NCBI GenBank assembly: GCA_013180565.1
Contig: QBUN01000275.1
Coordinates: 1 to 6,078, forward strand
Direction: 5' to 3'
Length of the DNA stretch: 6,078 bases
Source: Candidatus Methanophaga sp. GoMg3.2
GTDB taxonomy: Archaea; Halobacteriota; Syntropharchaeia; Alkanophagales; Methanospirareceae
The notes under the pieces are model-generated. The model had not been told where the DNA came from. It worked only from the letters and a program-made list of their open reading frames with translations, and made no database searches. Numbering within the stretch: position 1 is the stretch's first letter; each line of letters starts with the position of its first letter. A program made the position numbers and the translations under genes. This document shows positions 1 to 5,363 of the stretch, piece after piece.

Positions 1-2
1 AA

Positions 3-764
3 ATTACGCCCGATAACTGGTATGATATTCTCCGGCGAGATGGTGTAGTGTTTGCATTCTCAAGCCCGAATCTCGACCCTTGCGGATACAGAGCAGTAAT
101 GGTGTTTCAGCTTGCGGAGTTATATTACGGCGATGACCAGATATTCGATGAGTTGATTATCAACAACACGGCGATTACGATAGGTGAGGAAGACGGTACG
201 TATCTCATAAAGACGCCAGAAGATTTGAAGCCAAATAGAGAGAAGGTAAGTATAAGACCGAAATCGGTTGAACTCGTAGTGATGGTTGAGGAGGGGGGGC
301 TTGATTATGCTTTTGAGTACAGGAGCGTTGCCGTTCAGCACAATTTAGCATTTGTTGATTTGCCTGAACCAATAGATTTGAGCAAGGTGGAATATGCGGA
401 TGTTTACAAAAAGGTCAAATTAGAGACTTCTGATGGGAAGACAAAAACGGGCAAGCCTATTGTTTATGGTATTACCGTACCGAAGAACGCGGAAAATCCT
501 GAGCTTGGGCTGGAGTTCGTACAGTTTGTCATAGGCGACTTTGGACAGAAAATTTTTGACGATATGGGACAACCACCAATTGTGCCTGCGGAAGGAAGTG
601 GCGTATTGCCGGCTGAATTAGCTCTTACACCACTAATAACGCCAACTCCCGCAGCACCAACGACTTCTCAGACTCCAACGCCAACACCAGGCTTCGAAGC
701 GGTATTCGCGGTTACAGCACTATTAGCAGTTATTTATGGCCACTTGAGAAAGAGGAGGGAGTAA
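3..764 (+). CDS. wtpA: Tungstate/molybdate ABC transporter substrate-binding protein, WtpA type (5' partial)
   Basis: This is the C-terminal 253 residues of a periplasmic-type oxyanion-binding protein that captures tungstate or molybdate outside the cell and delivers it to an ABC permease. The frame is open to the left edge, so the GTG at 48 is an internal Val and not a start. Visible family landmarks are NLDPCGYR (about residues 23-30 of the visible part) and YAFEYRSVAVQH (about 102-113). In archaeal WtpA/ModA these regions carry the Asp and Glu that complete octahedral metal coordination. A Thr/Pro-rich linker follows at about 605-686. The protein ends with PGF at 687-695, a hydrophobic stretch and a basic tail (LRKRRE), which is the PGF-CTERM architecture of archaeosortase-processed, surface-anchored archaeal proteins. 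The missing N-terminus should hold the signal peptide. It ends in TAA, and no wtpB or wtpC follows in the window, which is unusual. Family assignment is strong; the preference for tungstate over molybdate is not resolved. Confidence 0.93.
   Translation: MTPDNWYDILRRDGVVFAFSSPNLDPCGYRAVMVFQLAELYYGDDQIFDELIINNTAITIGEEDGTYLIKTPEDLKPNREKVSIRPKSVELVVMVEEGGLDYAFEYRSVAVQHNLAFVDLPEPIDLSKVEYADVYKKVKLETSDGKTKTGKPIVYGITVPKNAENPELGLEFVQFVIGDFGQKIFDDMGQPPIVPAEGSGVLPAELALTPLITPTPAAPTTSQTPTPTPGFEAVFAVTALLAVIYGHLRKRRE
687..761 (+). other. PGF-CTERM sorting signal at the WtpA C-terminus
   Basis: The encoded last 25 residues are PGF, then a mostly hydrophobic segment of about 14 residues, then a His/Arg/Lys-rich tail ending RKRRE. 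This tripartite layout after a TPTPTP linker is the PGF-CTERM motif recognised by archaeosortase A, which removes the hydrophobic tail and allows lipid attachment to the cell surface. It is the main taxonomic clue for a euryarchaeon. The enzyme itself is not in the window. Confidence 0.85.
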
Positions 765-798
765 AAGAGTGGCAAAAAAAACATGACGCGGTAAGGAC

Positions 799-805
799 GA
801 GGAGG
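799..805 (+). promoter_or_regulatory. Strong orphan Shine-Dalgarno, GAGGAGG
   Basis: GAGGAGG lies 34 bases after the wtpA stop and is strongly complementary to the 16S 3' end. It is 4 bases before a TTG (810) and 8 bases before an ATG (814). In an intact wtp operon a permease gene would be expected about here. Only short frames follow, so this may be the surviving translation signal of a lost downstream cistron. Confidence 0.4.
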
Positions 806-809
806 CATA

Positions 810-971
810 TTGGATGGCCGTTATTACAACCCATTTTTATCCAACGTGGAATTGTTAGCGCGGCCATCAGCGAGAGGCGGACGCCGCACCGTCTCTCGCT
901 TCTTTTTCACTTTAGAGGCTGTCTCACAATTCAAAAATACAGTAAAAAGAAGCTCAGATAGAGCTTTATAA
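810..971 (+). CDS. Doubtful 53-codon reading frame, possible remnant of a cistron after wtpA
   Basis: A TTG start 4 bases after GAGGAGG opens a frame of 53 codons that begins MDGRYYNPFL and ends in TAA at 969-971. It is compact, Arg-rich in the middle and not a membrane protein, so it is not an intact WtpB permease. The alternative ATG at 814 gives only 14 codons before TAG. The frame runs straight through the strong hairpin block at 813-900, and its composition there may reflect RNA structure rather than coding. I list it because of the ribosome-binding site and its place after wtpA. It could be a broken start of wtpB, a leader peptide, or not a gene. Confidence 0.18.
   Translation: MDGRYYNPFLSNVELLARPSARGGRRTVSRFFFTLEAVSQFKNTVKRSSDRAL
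813..908 (+). terminator. Nested hairpin block with T-rich tail downstream of wtpA
   Basis: Two adjacent perfect helices can form. GATGGCCG (813-820) pairs with CGGCCATC (861-868). Immediately after it, AGCGAGAG (869-876) pairs with CTCTCGCT (893-900), extended inward by GCGG (877-880) with CCGC (884-887) around an ACG loop. TCTTTTTC follows at 901-908. A competing stem, TTGGAT (810-815) with ATCCAA (839-844), excludes the first helix. The final stem plus T run reads like an intrinsic-style terminator closing the wtpA transcript; the exclusive pairing also allows an attenuator or small structured RNA. It does not match a riboswitch class I can recognise. Confidence 0.45.
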
Positions 972-1125
972 CCCAAAATAAGCACATAAATTCCAAAATA
1001 TCTGATTATGGGTCAATCTCTTTAGTCGGTGGGTTGAGTGGTCGGAGCATAACTACAAAGGAAGAGGTAAAGATGAATGGAAAATAAAAACATACATATA
1101 ATTATATAATAGAAATAGGTAAAGG
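909..1125. other. AT-rich intergenic stretch, no gene seen
   Basis: Between the hairpin block and the TATA box of the next gene I see no convincing coding frame, RNA gene or array. It begins with GAGGCTGTCTCACAATTC (915-932), which resembles a terminal inverted repeat of some insertion sequences, but no partner end or transposase is present. The remainder becomes steadily richer in A and T towards 1125. Confidence 0.4.
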
Positions 1126-1132
1126 TATATAA
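1126..1132 (+). promoter_or_regulatory. TATA box for the 1184 gene
   Basis: TATATAA in an AT-rich stretch, preceded by purines (AAAGG) as often seen for a BRE. Initiation about 25 bases downstream would fall near 1155, leaving a leader of roughly 30 bases that contains the AGGTGG ribosome-binding site. It implies that the two-gene cassette has its own promoter, independent of wtpA. Confidence 0.5.
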
Positions 1133-1170
1133 GGGGGGCAGATAATAAGTTAATTTCATAATGCACTATT

Positions 1171-1176
1171 AGGTGG
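1171..1176 (+). promoter_or_regulatory. Shine-Dalgarno AGGTGG fixing the 1184 start
   Basis: AGGTGG lies 7 bases upstream of the ATG at 1184, normal spacing for an archaeal ribosome-binding site. It supports this ATG over the ATG at 1161, which lies upstream of the site. Confidence 0.6.
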
Positions 1177-1183
1177 AACAATA

Positions 1184-2224
1184 ATGCGTAACATCCAAAA
1201 TCTTCGTGATTTTAAGGAACGATTGCAAGCAGGGTTTGATAATAACGAAGAATCCTTAGAAATATTCGGTAAGACGTACTCAACTCAACTAAAAGCATAT
1301 CTGATAGAAAGCAATCATTCAACTACAAATGCGGTAGTCTGTCCTTGTGGAGAGTGGCAAAAACTTGATTCGGTAGATTGGTATGTAAATACAGGGGGTG
1401 ACTTTCCTAATACATTATTTCTGGATTCAACGAGAGATCGAGTGTGGATAATATATAGTATAATGGGTGCAACTGAATCAGATTTGTTTATCGAAAACTG
1501 GATCAAAAGCATAAAAGGACTTGATAATTGTTGGTTATCAAGAAATCAGCTATTGCATTGGGAAGGTTTGGAATCTTGGAGTCAAAGAGGGTTAGGATTG
1601 AAATTCTCTGACGGTCTTTCTCCTGAAGAAGAGGCAGGCAATTTCAGTCTGAAAGCATGGTATGGGGCAAATCAGTATATACAAGGTTTGGATGAGATTC
1701 TTAAGCAAGCAGAGGAGAAATTCGCTATATATAGCGTAAGATGGCAGAAGAGGACGAATGGTTCCGTATCGCTCTCTGCGGAATGGTATAGCAACGGTAA
1801 GGCTACCATAAATCGGGCAACCGATGTTGACGCGGTTTTGATTTACATTGCGGAGATGGCAAATCGATATTCGGATGCTCTAAAAGATGCAACAAAGCTT
1901 CGTGACAAAAGCATGGGTGCTTTTGAGATAGATTTTAGCCAGGAGATTGATCTAGAGGCATTTTCTAATACTGTTGCCAAGGGAATCGGTGAAATGAAAC
2001 TGTGGCTTGTGGAAACTGAAGCACAACCAGACTTCCGAAGATTTCGGGGGATTGATCTTCACACTTGGGACCGTGTTTTATTAGATGTTGGTACGAACTT
2101 TGCCCATCTTACGATTCCTGGTGTGGGTTGCGTTAATGCAGCCCCTCGGATTGCTGCTATTCAAGGTGAAGATAATGCCGGTAAAACATCTATCTTTTAT
2201 GATGGAGTGATGGTATTTGCCTGA
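1184..2224 (+). CDS. Trp-rich hypothetical protein, first gene of a two-gene cassette
   Basis: A 346-residue soluble protein that I do not recognise. It is notable for 12 tryptophans spread along its length, a CPCGEWQ motif at residues 53-59 with two close cysteines that could bind metal, and an acidic, helical-looking middle. There is no signal peptide or membrane segment. Near the C-terminus a hydrophobic strand (RIAAIQ) leads into GEDNAGKT (residues 328-335), an exact fit to the Walker A pattern GxxxxGK[ST]. Only about 11 residues follow, so a complete P-loop domain is absent. The start has good support from a TATA box and AGGTGG. The gene ends in TGA within a likely start region of the next gene, which suggests translational coupling and a joint function. 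Isolation between Mo/W genes and pairing with a nuclease-like partner suggest an accessory, perhaps defence, role; that is inference only. Confidence 0.75.
   Translation: MRNIQNLRDFKERLQAGFDNNEESLEIFGKTYSTQLKAYLIESNHSTTNAVVCPCGEWQKLDSVDWYVNTGGDFPNTLFLDSTRDRVWIIYSIMGATESDLFIENWIKSIKGLDNCWLSRNQLLHWEGLESWSQRGLGLKFSDGLSPEEEAGNFSLKAWYGANQYIQGLDEILKQAEEKFAIYSVRWQKRTNGSVSLSAEWYSNGKATINRATDVDAVLIYIAEMANRYSDALKDATKLRDKSMGAFEIDFSQEIDLEAFSNTVAKGIGEMKLWLVETEAQPDFRRFRGIDLHTWDRVLLDVGTNFAHLTIPGVGCVNAAPRIAAIQGEDNAGKTSIFYDGVMVFA
2204..2211 (+). promoter_or_regulatory. Possible ribosome-binding site for an upstream start of the nuclease-like gene
   Basis: GGAGTGAT, inside the end of the preceding gene, resembles the anti-16S sequence GGAGGTGAT with one base missing. 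It lies 5 bases before TTG at 2217, which is in frame with the nuclease-like gene. This favours an overlapping start at 2217 over the GTG at 2328, which has no obvious ribosome-binding site. Confidence 0.35.
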
Positions 2225-2327
2225 ATTGGATGACCGAATACTACTGTGGCGCAATACAATCTAGTTATTCCATAGCTATAATCGACCAGATTTTGTCGGT
2301 CCGTTCAAGGCTATTGGATTTAGCTAT
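2217..2327 (+). other. In-frame upstream extension of the nuclease-like gene, interrupted by TAG at 2262
   Basis: The frame of the 2328 gene reads upstream as protein-like sequence. From TTG 2217 it gives LPELDDRILLWRNTI, then TAG at 2262-2264, then 21 residues ending in GPFKAIGFSY directly before the GTG at 2328. The stretch after the TAG (NRPDFVGPFKAIGFSY and onward VVERHF) is continuous in character with the downstream domain, so 2328 is probably not the native start. The TAG may be a recent nonsense mutation (for example from CAG), a sequencing error, or an amber codon read through, for example as pyrrolysine in archaea that use it. An ATG at 2230 lies in a different frame and would need a shift near 2262. 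Confidence 0.45.
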
Positions 2328-3062
2328 GTGGTGGAAAGGCATTTTCTAACTAAGCAGGGCGAAGAACGGAAACCAGATATTGTTGCAAGTGGTGAATCGG
2401 GTTGGATAATTTTAGAGTTGACAACACAGACAGGATCAAAAGAACCAAAACTTGATACCTATAAGGCAATAGATCCACGAAACCTAAATCAATATGTATC
2501 TAATACTCATGATAGTACTCCTGACATCTTAAGCAGTCGACTATCTTTTGTCGACGATGGACCATCTTGCCAGATTATCGTAAAGGCTATTCTTAGAGTA
2601 GAAAAAGAGGGGTATCTCAACAATCAAGATCTAAAAGATGCATTAGGCCGAGCTAAAGGAGCCGATTTAAGCAAACTACCTGAAATACCGGTCGCTATAG
2701 TACCAGAAATGAAATCTAAAGAGATCCGCCGTGGATTAGTTGATATAGTTATGCAACTATTCGAGCCAAATAGTGACGGAAAGACATCGCTTCAATTGGT
2801 AGAGGAGGGGCTGGAAAGATTATATGACAGAATAGGTGTCACTGAAAAACGTAGTCTAATGAATAAGGTAAATAATGTGATGGATGATCTGATAAAAAAT
2901 CACCTTCCTGAATATCTCGAATTGACAAAAGAAGGCAAGTATAAGGCTACAGAGAAATTCAAACAGCACCATAAGACGATGGGACATATAGCCTCTAGAT
3001 TGGGGGACTGGGCTGCTCCAGGTCCACAAAAGACTTGGGATGACTCTTTTGCTTCCCGTTAA
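2328..3062 (+). CDS. Putative PD-(D/E)XK-like nuclease with winged-helix-like C-terminus
   Basis: A 244-residue open frame from GTG 2328 to TAA, probably the body of a longer gene starting near 2217. The N-terminal part has a nuclease-like layout: a charged ERHF segment, KPDIV with D17, the strand GWIILELT with E30, then K38, K41 and K46 before NLNQY. That is close to D-x(n)-ExK, but Thr sits where the catalytic Lys is usual, so a displaced Lys must substitute or the site is inactive. A basic, variable middle follows. Residues about 150-210 alternate helices and end with LELTKEGKYKAT, which looks like a winged-helix wing. The tail is hydrophilic. No signal peptide or membrane span is seen. 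It lies directly behind the Trp-rich gene on the same strand. A DNA-cleaving or DNA-binding role in defence is my inference; the exact family is not recognised. Confidence 0.65.
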   Translation: MVERHFLTKQGEERKPDIVASGESGWIILELTTQTGSKEPKLDTYKAIDPRNLNQYVSNTHDSTPDILSSRLSFVDDGPSCQIIVKAILRVEKEGYLNNQDLKDALGRAKGADLSKLPEIPVAIVPEMKSKEIRRGLVDIVMQLFEPNSDGKTSLQLVEEGLERLYDRIGVTEKRSLMNKVNNVMDDLIKNHLPEYLELTKEGKYKATEKFKQHHKTMGHIASRLGDWAAPGPQKTWDDSFASR

Positions 3063-3168
3063 TTTGAAATATTCTTTTGGAATCGTTAGTATCTCCTTTC
3101 TGAACATAGACCAATCCACAAGATATTGTTTCTTTGATAAAGCTTTTAAAACTTTTTGAAAGAAAGGG

Positions 3169-3176
3169 TTTTTTTT
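3169..3176 (+). terminator. Oligo-T terminator after the two-gene cassette
   Basis: An uninterrupted T8 on the plus strand about 107 bases after the nuclease-like stop, preceded by a T5 at 3153-3157. Archaeal RNA polymerase commonly terminates at such U tracts without a strong hairpin. The tract runs into the stop codon of the convergent molbindin gene, so the two transcription units meet here. Confidence 0.45.
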
Positions 3177-3384
3177 ATTCCTTTGACACCATTACCTCTG
3201 TCGCTTTTATCACAGCTTCTACTTTATCGCCTTCTTTCAAGCCAAGCTCATCCACCGCCTCTTTTGTTATCATCGCAGTGATGACCGAGGGCTTATTGAT
3301 TTCGATTTTCACAGTAGATGCAACTTCGCCTTTCTCTATCGCCTTTACAACACCAGCCATTCTATTCCTTGCACTTATCGGCAT
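3175..3384 (-). CDS. mop: Solo Mop-domain molybdate/tungstate-binding protein (molbindin)
   Basis: A 69-residue single Mop (TOBE-like) domain that begins MPISARNRMAGVVKAIEKG and continues with VKIEI, VITAMITKEAVDELGL and DKVEAVIKATEVMV. This is the standard molbindin pattern: SARN at the N-terminus, an S/T-rich oxyanion contact region, then the helix before the final strand. Such proteins assemble into cytoplasmic rings that hold molybdate or tungstate for storage or homeostasis. I take ATG 3384 as the start because AGGTGAT lies 4 bases upstream and because the length then matches the family; a GTG at 3414 would add ten non-conserved residues. The gene is transcribed towards the cassette at 1184-3062. 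It is functionally linked to wtpA across that cassette, which suggests a Mo/W locus that has been interrupted. The symbol is descriptive. Confidence 0.88.
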   Translation of the reverse strand: MPISARNRMAGVVKAIEKGEVASTVKIEINKPSVITAMITKEAVDELGLKEGDKVEAVIKATEVMVSKE

Positions 3385-3388
3385 TTTT

Positions 3389-3395
3389 ATCACCT
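3389..3395 (-). promoter_or_regulatory. Shine-Dalgarno AGGTGAT fixing the molbindin start
   Basis: On the minus strand AGGTGAT lies 4 bases before ATG 3384. It matches seven consecutive bases of the ideal archaeal ribosome-binding sequence GGAGGTGATCC and decides the start against the upstream GTG at 3414. A weak TATA-like CTTAAAG (3421-3427) would place initiation near 3400, giving a short leader that just includes the site. Confidence 0.7.
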
Positions 3396-3473
3396 GACTT
3401 CTATCTACATACACAGCTCTCTTTAAGTACCTATGTATGCTACAAAAACACTAATCGCTATTTGGTATTGGGC

Positions 3474-3896
3474 TCAATCCAAAAACGGCAATTTATCTCG
3501 TTTTCTGTAAGCTAGAGCCTGGCATATGGCGATTACGTTATCCTCTTCATTTTTAACGTTGATTGTGTATGTTCCGATTCTGCCTGATCTGCTCACCTCT
3601 CTCGCTTCCGCATATAAGACGTCTCCAGTCGAGGGAGGTTTTATATATGTGATATTCATACTGAGCGCAACCGCCACAGTTCCATGTGAGTTTGCAGCCA
3701 TTTCAAATGCTTCATCGAGCAAAGAAAATATCGCGCCGCCATGTGCCATACCAAACATATTCTCCATATCCGCATTAAATATCATTTTGACTTTTGAGTA
3801 ACCGGCATCTAATTCCACCGGTTCTATTCCCATTTTCTTTGCGTATGGTTCCTCTCTAACCCGTTTAATTATAGAATTGAAAATTTTATCACCCAT
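3474..3896 (-). CDS. PaaI-like hotdog-fold acyl-CoA thioesterase
   Basis: A 140-residue, single-domain cytoplasmic hotdog protein, the normal size of the PaaI/YdiI-type thioesterases that hydrolyse acyl- or aryl-CoA thioesters. After an N-terminal helix and the GIEPVEL strand, it shows the diagnostic HGGAIFSLLDEAFEMAAN at residues 52-69. H52, G53 and G54 form the oxyanion region, and D61 is the expected catalytic acid at the start of the central helix. The strands AVALSMNITYIKPPSTGDVLYAEA and GRIGTYTINVKNEEDNVIAICQALAYRK complete the fold. The substrate cannot be predicted. The start has no Shine-Dalgarno, and a TATA-like box lies only 12 bases upstream, so the message may be leaderless. It is 89 bases upstream of the molbindin gene and 133 bases downstream of the phosphofructokinase gene on the same strand; an operon is possible but not shown. 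Confidence 0.88.
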   Translation of the reverse strand: MGDKIFNSIIKRVREEPYAKKMGIEPVELDAGYSKVKMIFNADMENMFGMAHGGAIFSLLDEAFEMAANSHGTVAVALSMNITYIKPPSTGDVLYAEAREVSRSGRIGTYTINVKNEEDNVIAICQALAYRKRDKLPFLD

Positions 3897-3908
3897 TTTT
3901 GTGTCTTG

Positions 3909-3916
3909 TATATAAA
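3909..3916 (-). promoter_or_regulatory. TATA-like box close to the thioesterase start
   Basis: TTTATATA on the minus strand is a textbook archaeal TATA sequence. Its centre is only about 16 bases from the thioesterase ATG, closer than the usual 25, so initiation would be predicted just inside the gene. Either spacing is unusual and the mRNA is leaderless, or the box drives the opposite direction (TATATAAAG on the plus strand), where no gene follows. Confidence 0.35.
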
Positions 3917-3942
3917 GTATAACTTCTACCTATTTTATTTAG

Positions 3943-4009
3943 GACGCAGATTTACACAGATTTACACGGTACAGATTTTTTTCTGTGTTAATCAGTGTTA
4001 ATCAGTGTC
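3943..4009. repeat. Palindromic intergenic repeat built from 10-bp tandem units
   Basis: The left arm holds GACGC plus two tandem copies of AGATTTACAC (3948-3967). The right arm holds two tandem copies of GTGTTAATCA plus GTGTC (3985-4009). The arms are inverted complements over 25 bases with 5 mismatches around a 17-base centre, and within the centre ACAGA (3971-3975) pairs with TCTGT (3982-3986) around a T6 loop. The style (GCAGATTTACACAGATT and its complement) resembles extragenic palindromic repeats found dispersed in many bacterial and archaeal genomes. It lies between the phosphofructokinase stop and the thioesterase start, and could form a hairpin in a read-through transcript. Confidence 0.75.
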
Positions 4010-4029
4010 AATAATTTATTTTATTGGAA

Positions 4030-5283
4030 CTACAAATACCTGTTTACCGTATCGAGTTTCATTTTCTTTTCGAAACCCGTTTTTGGGGTCTTCCGACCGA
4101 AACAAATCCCGAGTGCCTCGTGCAATGCAACCTGATCAAGATTTACTGTATTTTGTTTTATCGCTTCCGAGATGTCCATATATTCTACAACACCATTTCT
4201 TACACCTGTAACAGTAGCACCGGTAACATTTTGCATCAATAATATAACCGCTCCTGCACCGCATTCTTTACCGAAATTAGCATCATAAGCGGACGAATCG
4301 CCGCACCGTACCAGGTGTGTTGGTCGGAGCACCCGGATTTCGGGTATCTCATATTGACCCTGAACATACATGTGCACCTGCTCCATGAATTGTTTCATCT
4401 TCTCATCATTTTTCATTCGTTTCTTTAGTTCCGCTTCTATTGTCTTTCCAGAACCCGCAAGAGGATAGTGCCCAAATGCATCGGAACCTCTTGCCTTATC
4501 TATTAAAAATCCGCGCTCGTCAACGTCATCTTCAGGCTTATTACCTTTTAGTGCTTCAGAAACGACAATCAAATAACTGCCGGCTTTTACGTCTGAGTTT
4601 TTTATTCGCTCGGTATATTTAGCAAACATATGTTCGTAAATAATATCGAAATCCGGGGCAACTTCCGGTATAATTATACAGTCTGCATCGGCTGCAATAC
4701 CGCCTCTAAAAGCGGCATGCCCTGCATATCTGCCGAAGACTTCTAAAATCATTATCCTGTTATGGCTTCTTGCAGTGGTTCTGAGATTTGCAGCCATTTT
4801 TGAGATGGCGTTAATTGCGGAGTCGCCGCCAACGCTATATGACTGAAGATCAAAATCCATTGTTTTGGGAACATGGTTTATTGCAATGCCATTATTTAGT
4901 AAATCCAGAGCAACAGAGCCGGTGTCGTCTCCGCCACTTACTACTAATGCGTCAATAGAATGTTTATCAAGTCCTTGCTTAATCCGATCATATTTAGTTT
5001 CATCATCTAATTTTGAGATTTTCACTCGAGAATGCCCTGCTTCAGATCCTGCTATATTTGAATGAAACAAACCCATGCGAATATAATCTAGACTGATTAG
5101 ATCATCTGTTTCAAAATCAATTAGATTGTAGAGCCCGGCATAGCCATTAGGTATAACAACATTTTCCAGGCCATAATAATTTGCCATTGAACTCACTCCT
5201 TTGATAACTGCATTTAATCCGCCGCAATCACCTCCACTTGTGATTATCCCTATCTTCTTTATTTCGTTCATACTACTCAGCAT
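4030..5283 (-). CDS. pfk: 6-phosphofructokinase of PfkA family, probably pyrophosphate-dependent
   Basis: A 417-residue cytoplasmic enzyme that phosphorylates fructose 6-phosphate at C1. Motifs run in the order of the family: GIITSGGDCGGLNAVIKG (residues 12-29), GGDDTGS (117-123), PKTMDFD (139-145, catalytic Asp in TMD), SVGGDSAI (150-157), EVFGRYAG (181-188), IPEVAPD, and RPTHLVRCGDSSAYD near the C-terminus. Asp at the second position after GG (GGDD) and Lys in PKT are the pair that marks pyrophosphate use, where ATP enzymes have GGDG and PGT. Pyrophosphate use makes the step reversible. Small departures from consensus are GG for PG in the first loop and FGR for MGR. The second ATG (5271, MNEIKK) may be the true start, since family members begin close to the first glycine loop. 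A TATA-like TTTATAA at 5304-5310 predicts a very short leader. The gene ends in TAG, with TAA two codons later. Confidence 0.9.
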   Translation of the reverse strand: MLSSMNEIKKIGIITSGGDCGGLNAVIKGVSSMANYYGLENVVIPNGYAGLYNLIDFETDDLISLDYIRMGLFHSNIAGSEAGHSRVKISKLDDETKYDRIKQGLDKHSIDALVVSGGDDTGSVALDLLNNGIAINHVPKTMDFDLQSYSVGGDSAINAISKMAANLRTTARSHNRIMILEVFGRYAGHAAFRGGIAADADCIIIPEVAPDFDIIYEHMFAKYTERIKNSDVKAGSYLIVVSEALKGNKPEDDVDERGFLIDKARGSDAFGHYPLAGSGKTIEAELKKRMKNDEKMKQFMEQVHMYVQGQYEIPEIRVLRPTHLVRCGDSSAYDANFGKECGAGAVILLMQNVTGATVTGVRNGVVEYMDISEAIKQNTVNLDQVALHEALGICFGRKTPKTGFEKKMKLDTVNRYL

Positions 5284-5303
5284 CTTGTTAGAAGTTAATA
5301 AAG

Positions 5304-5310
5304 TTATAAA
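5304..5310 (-). promoter_or_regulatory. TATA-like box for the phosphofructokinase gene
   Basis: TTTATAA on the minus strand, centred at 5307. Initiation about 26 bases downstream falls near 5281. That would make the ATG at 5283 essentially leaderless, or give the ATG at 5271 a leader of about 10 bases. No Shine-Dalgarno is visible before either start. Confidence 0.4.
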
Positions 5311-5363
5311 GGAAACAGTGTAATCATGATTCCATTCATCTAAAATCCTCTAAAAACTTCCTT

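Noticed and set aside
48..764. Start of the WtpA gene at the GTG at 48
   Set aside because: The frame is open to the window edge and the upstream codons read as conserved WtpA sequence, so this GTG is an internal valine.
915..932. Insertion-sequence terminal repeat GAGGCTGTCTCACAATTC
   Set aside because: It resembles known IS ends, but no inverted partner or transposase could be found in the window, so no mobile element is annotated.
2165..2188. Walker A motif GEDNAGKT as evidence that the Trp-rich protein is an ATPase
   Set aside because: The pattern fits exactly but lies about 11 residues from the C-terminus, with no Walker B or rest of a P-loop domain after it. I keep it as a curiosity and do not call an ATPase.
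3134..3397. Plus-strand frame opposite the molbindin gene, and similar frames opposite the thioesterase and phosphofructokinase genes
   Set aside because: These lie antisense to clearly conserved genes and show no family features or ribosome-binding sites of their own.
3948..4012. CRISPR array
   Set aside because: The units are 10-bp direct tandem copies without spacers, and the two halves are inverted; there is no repeat-spacer periodicity.
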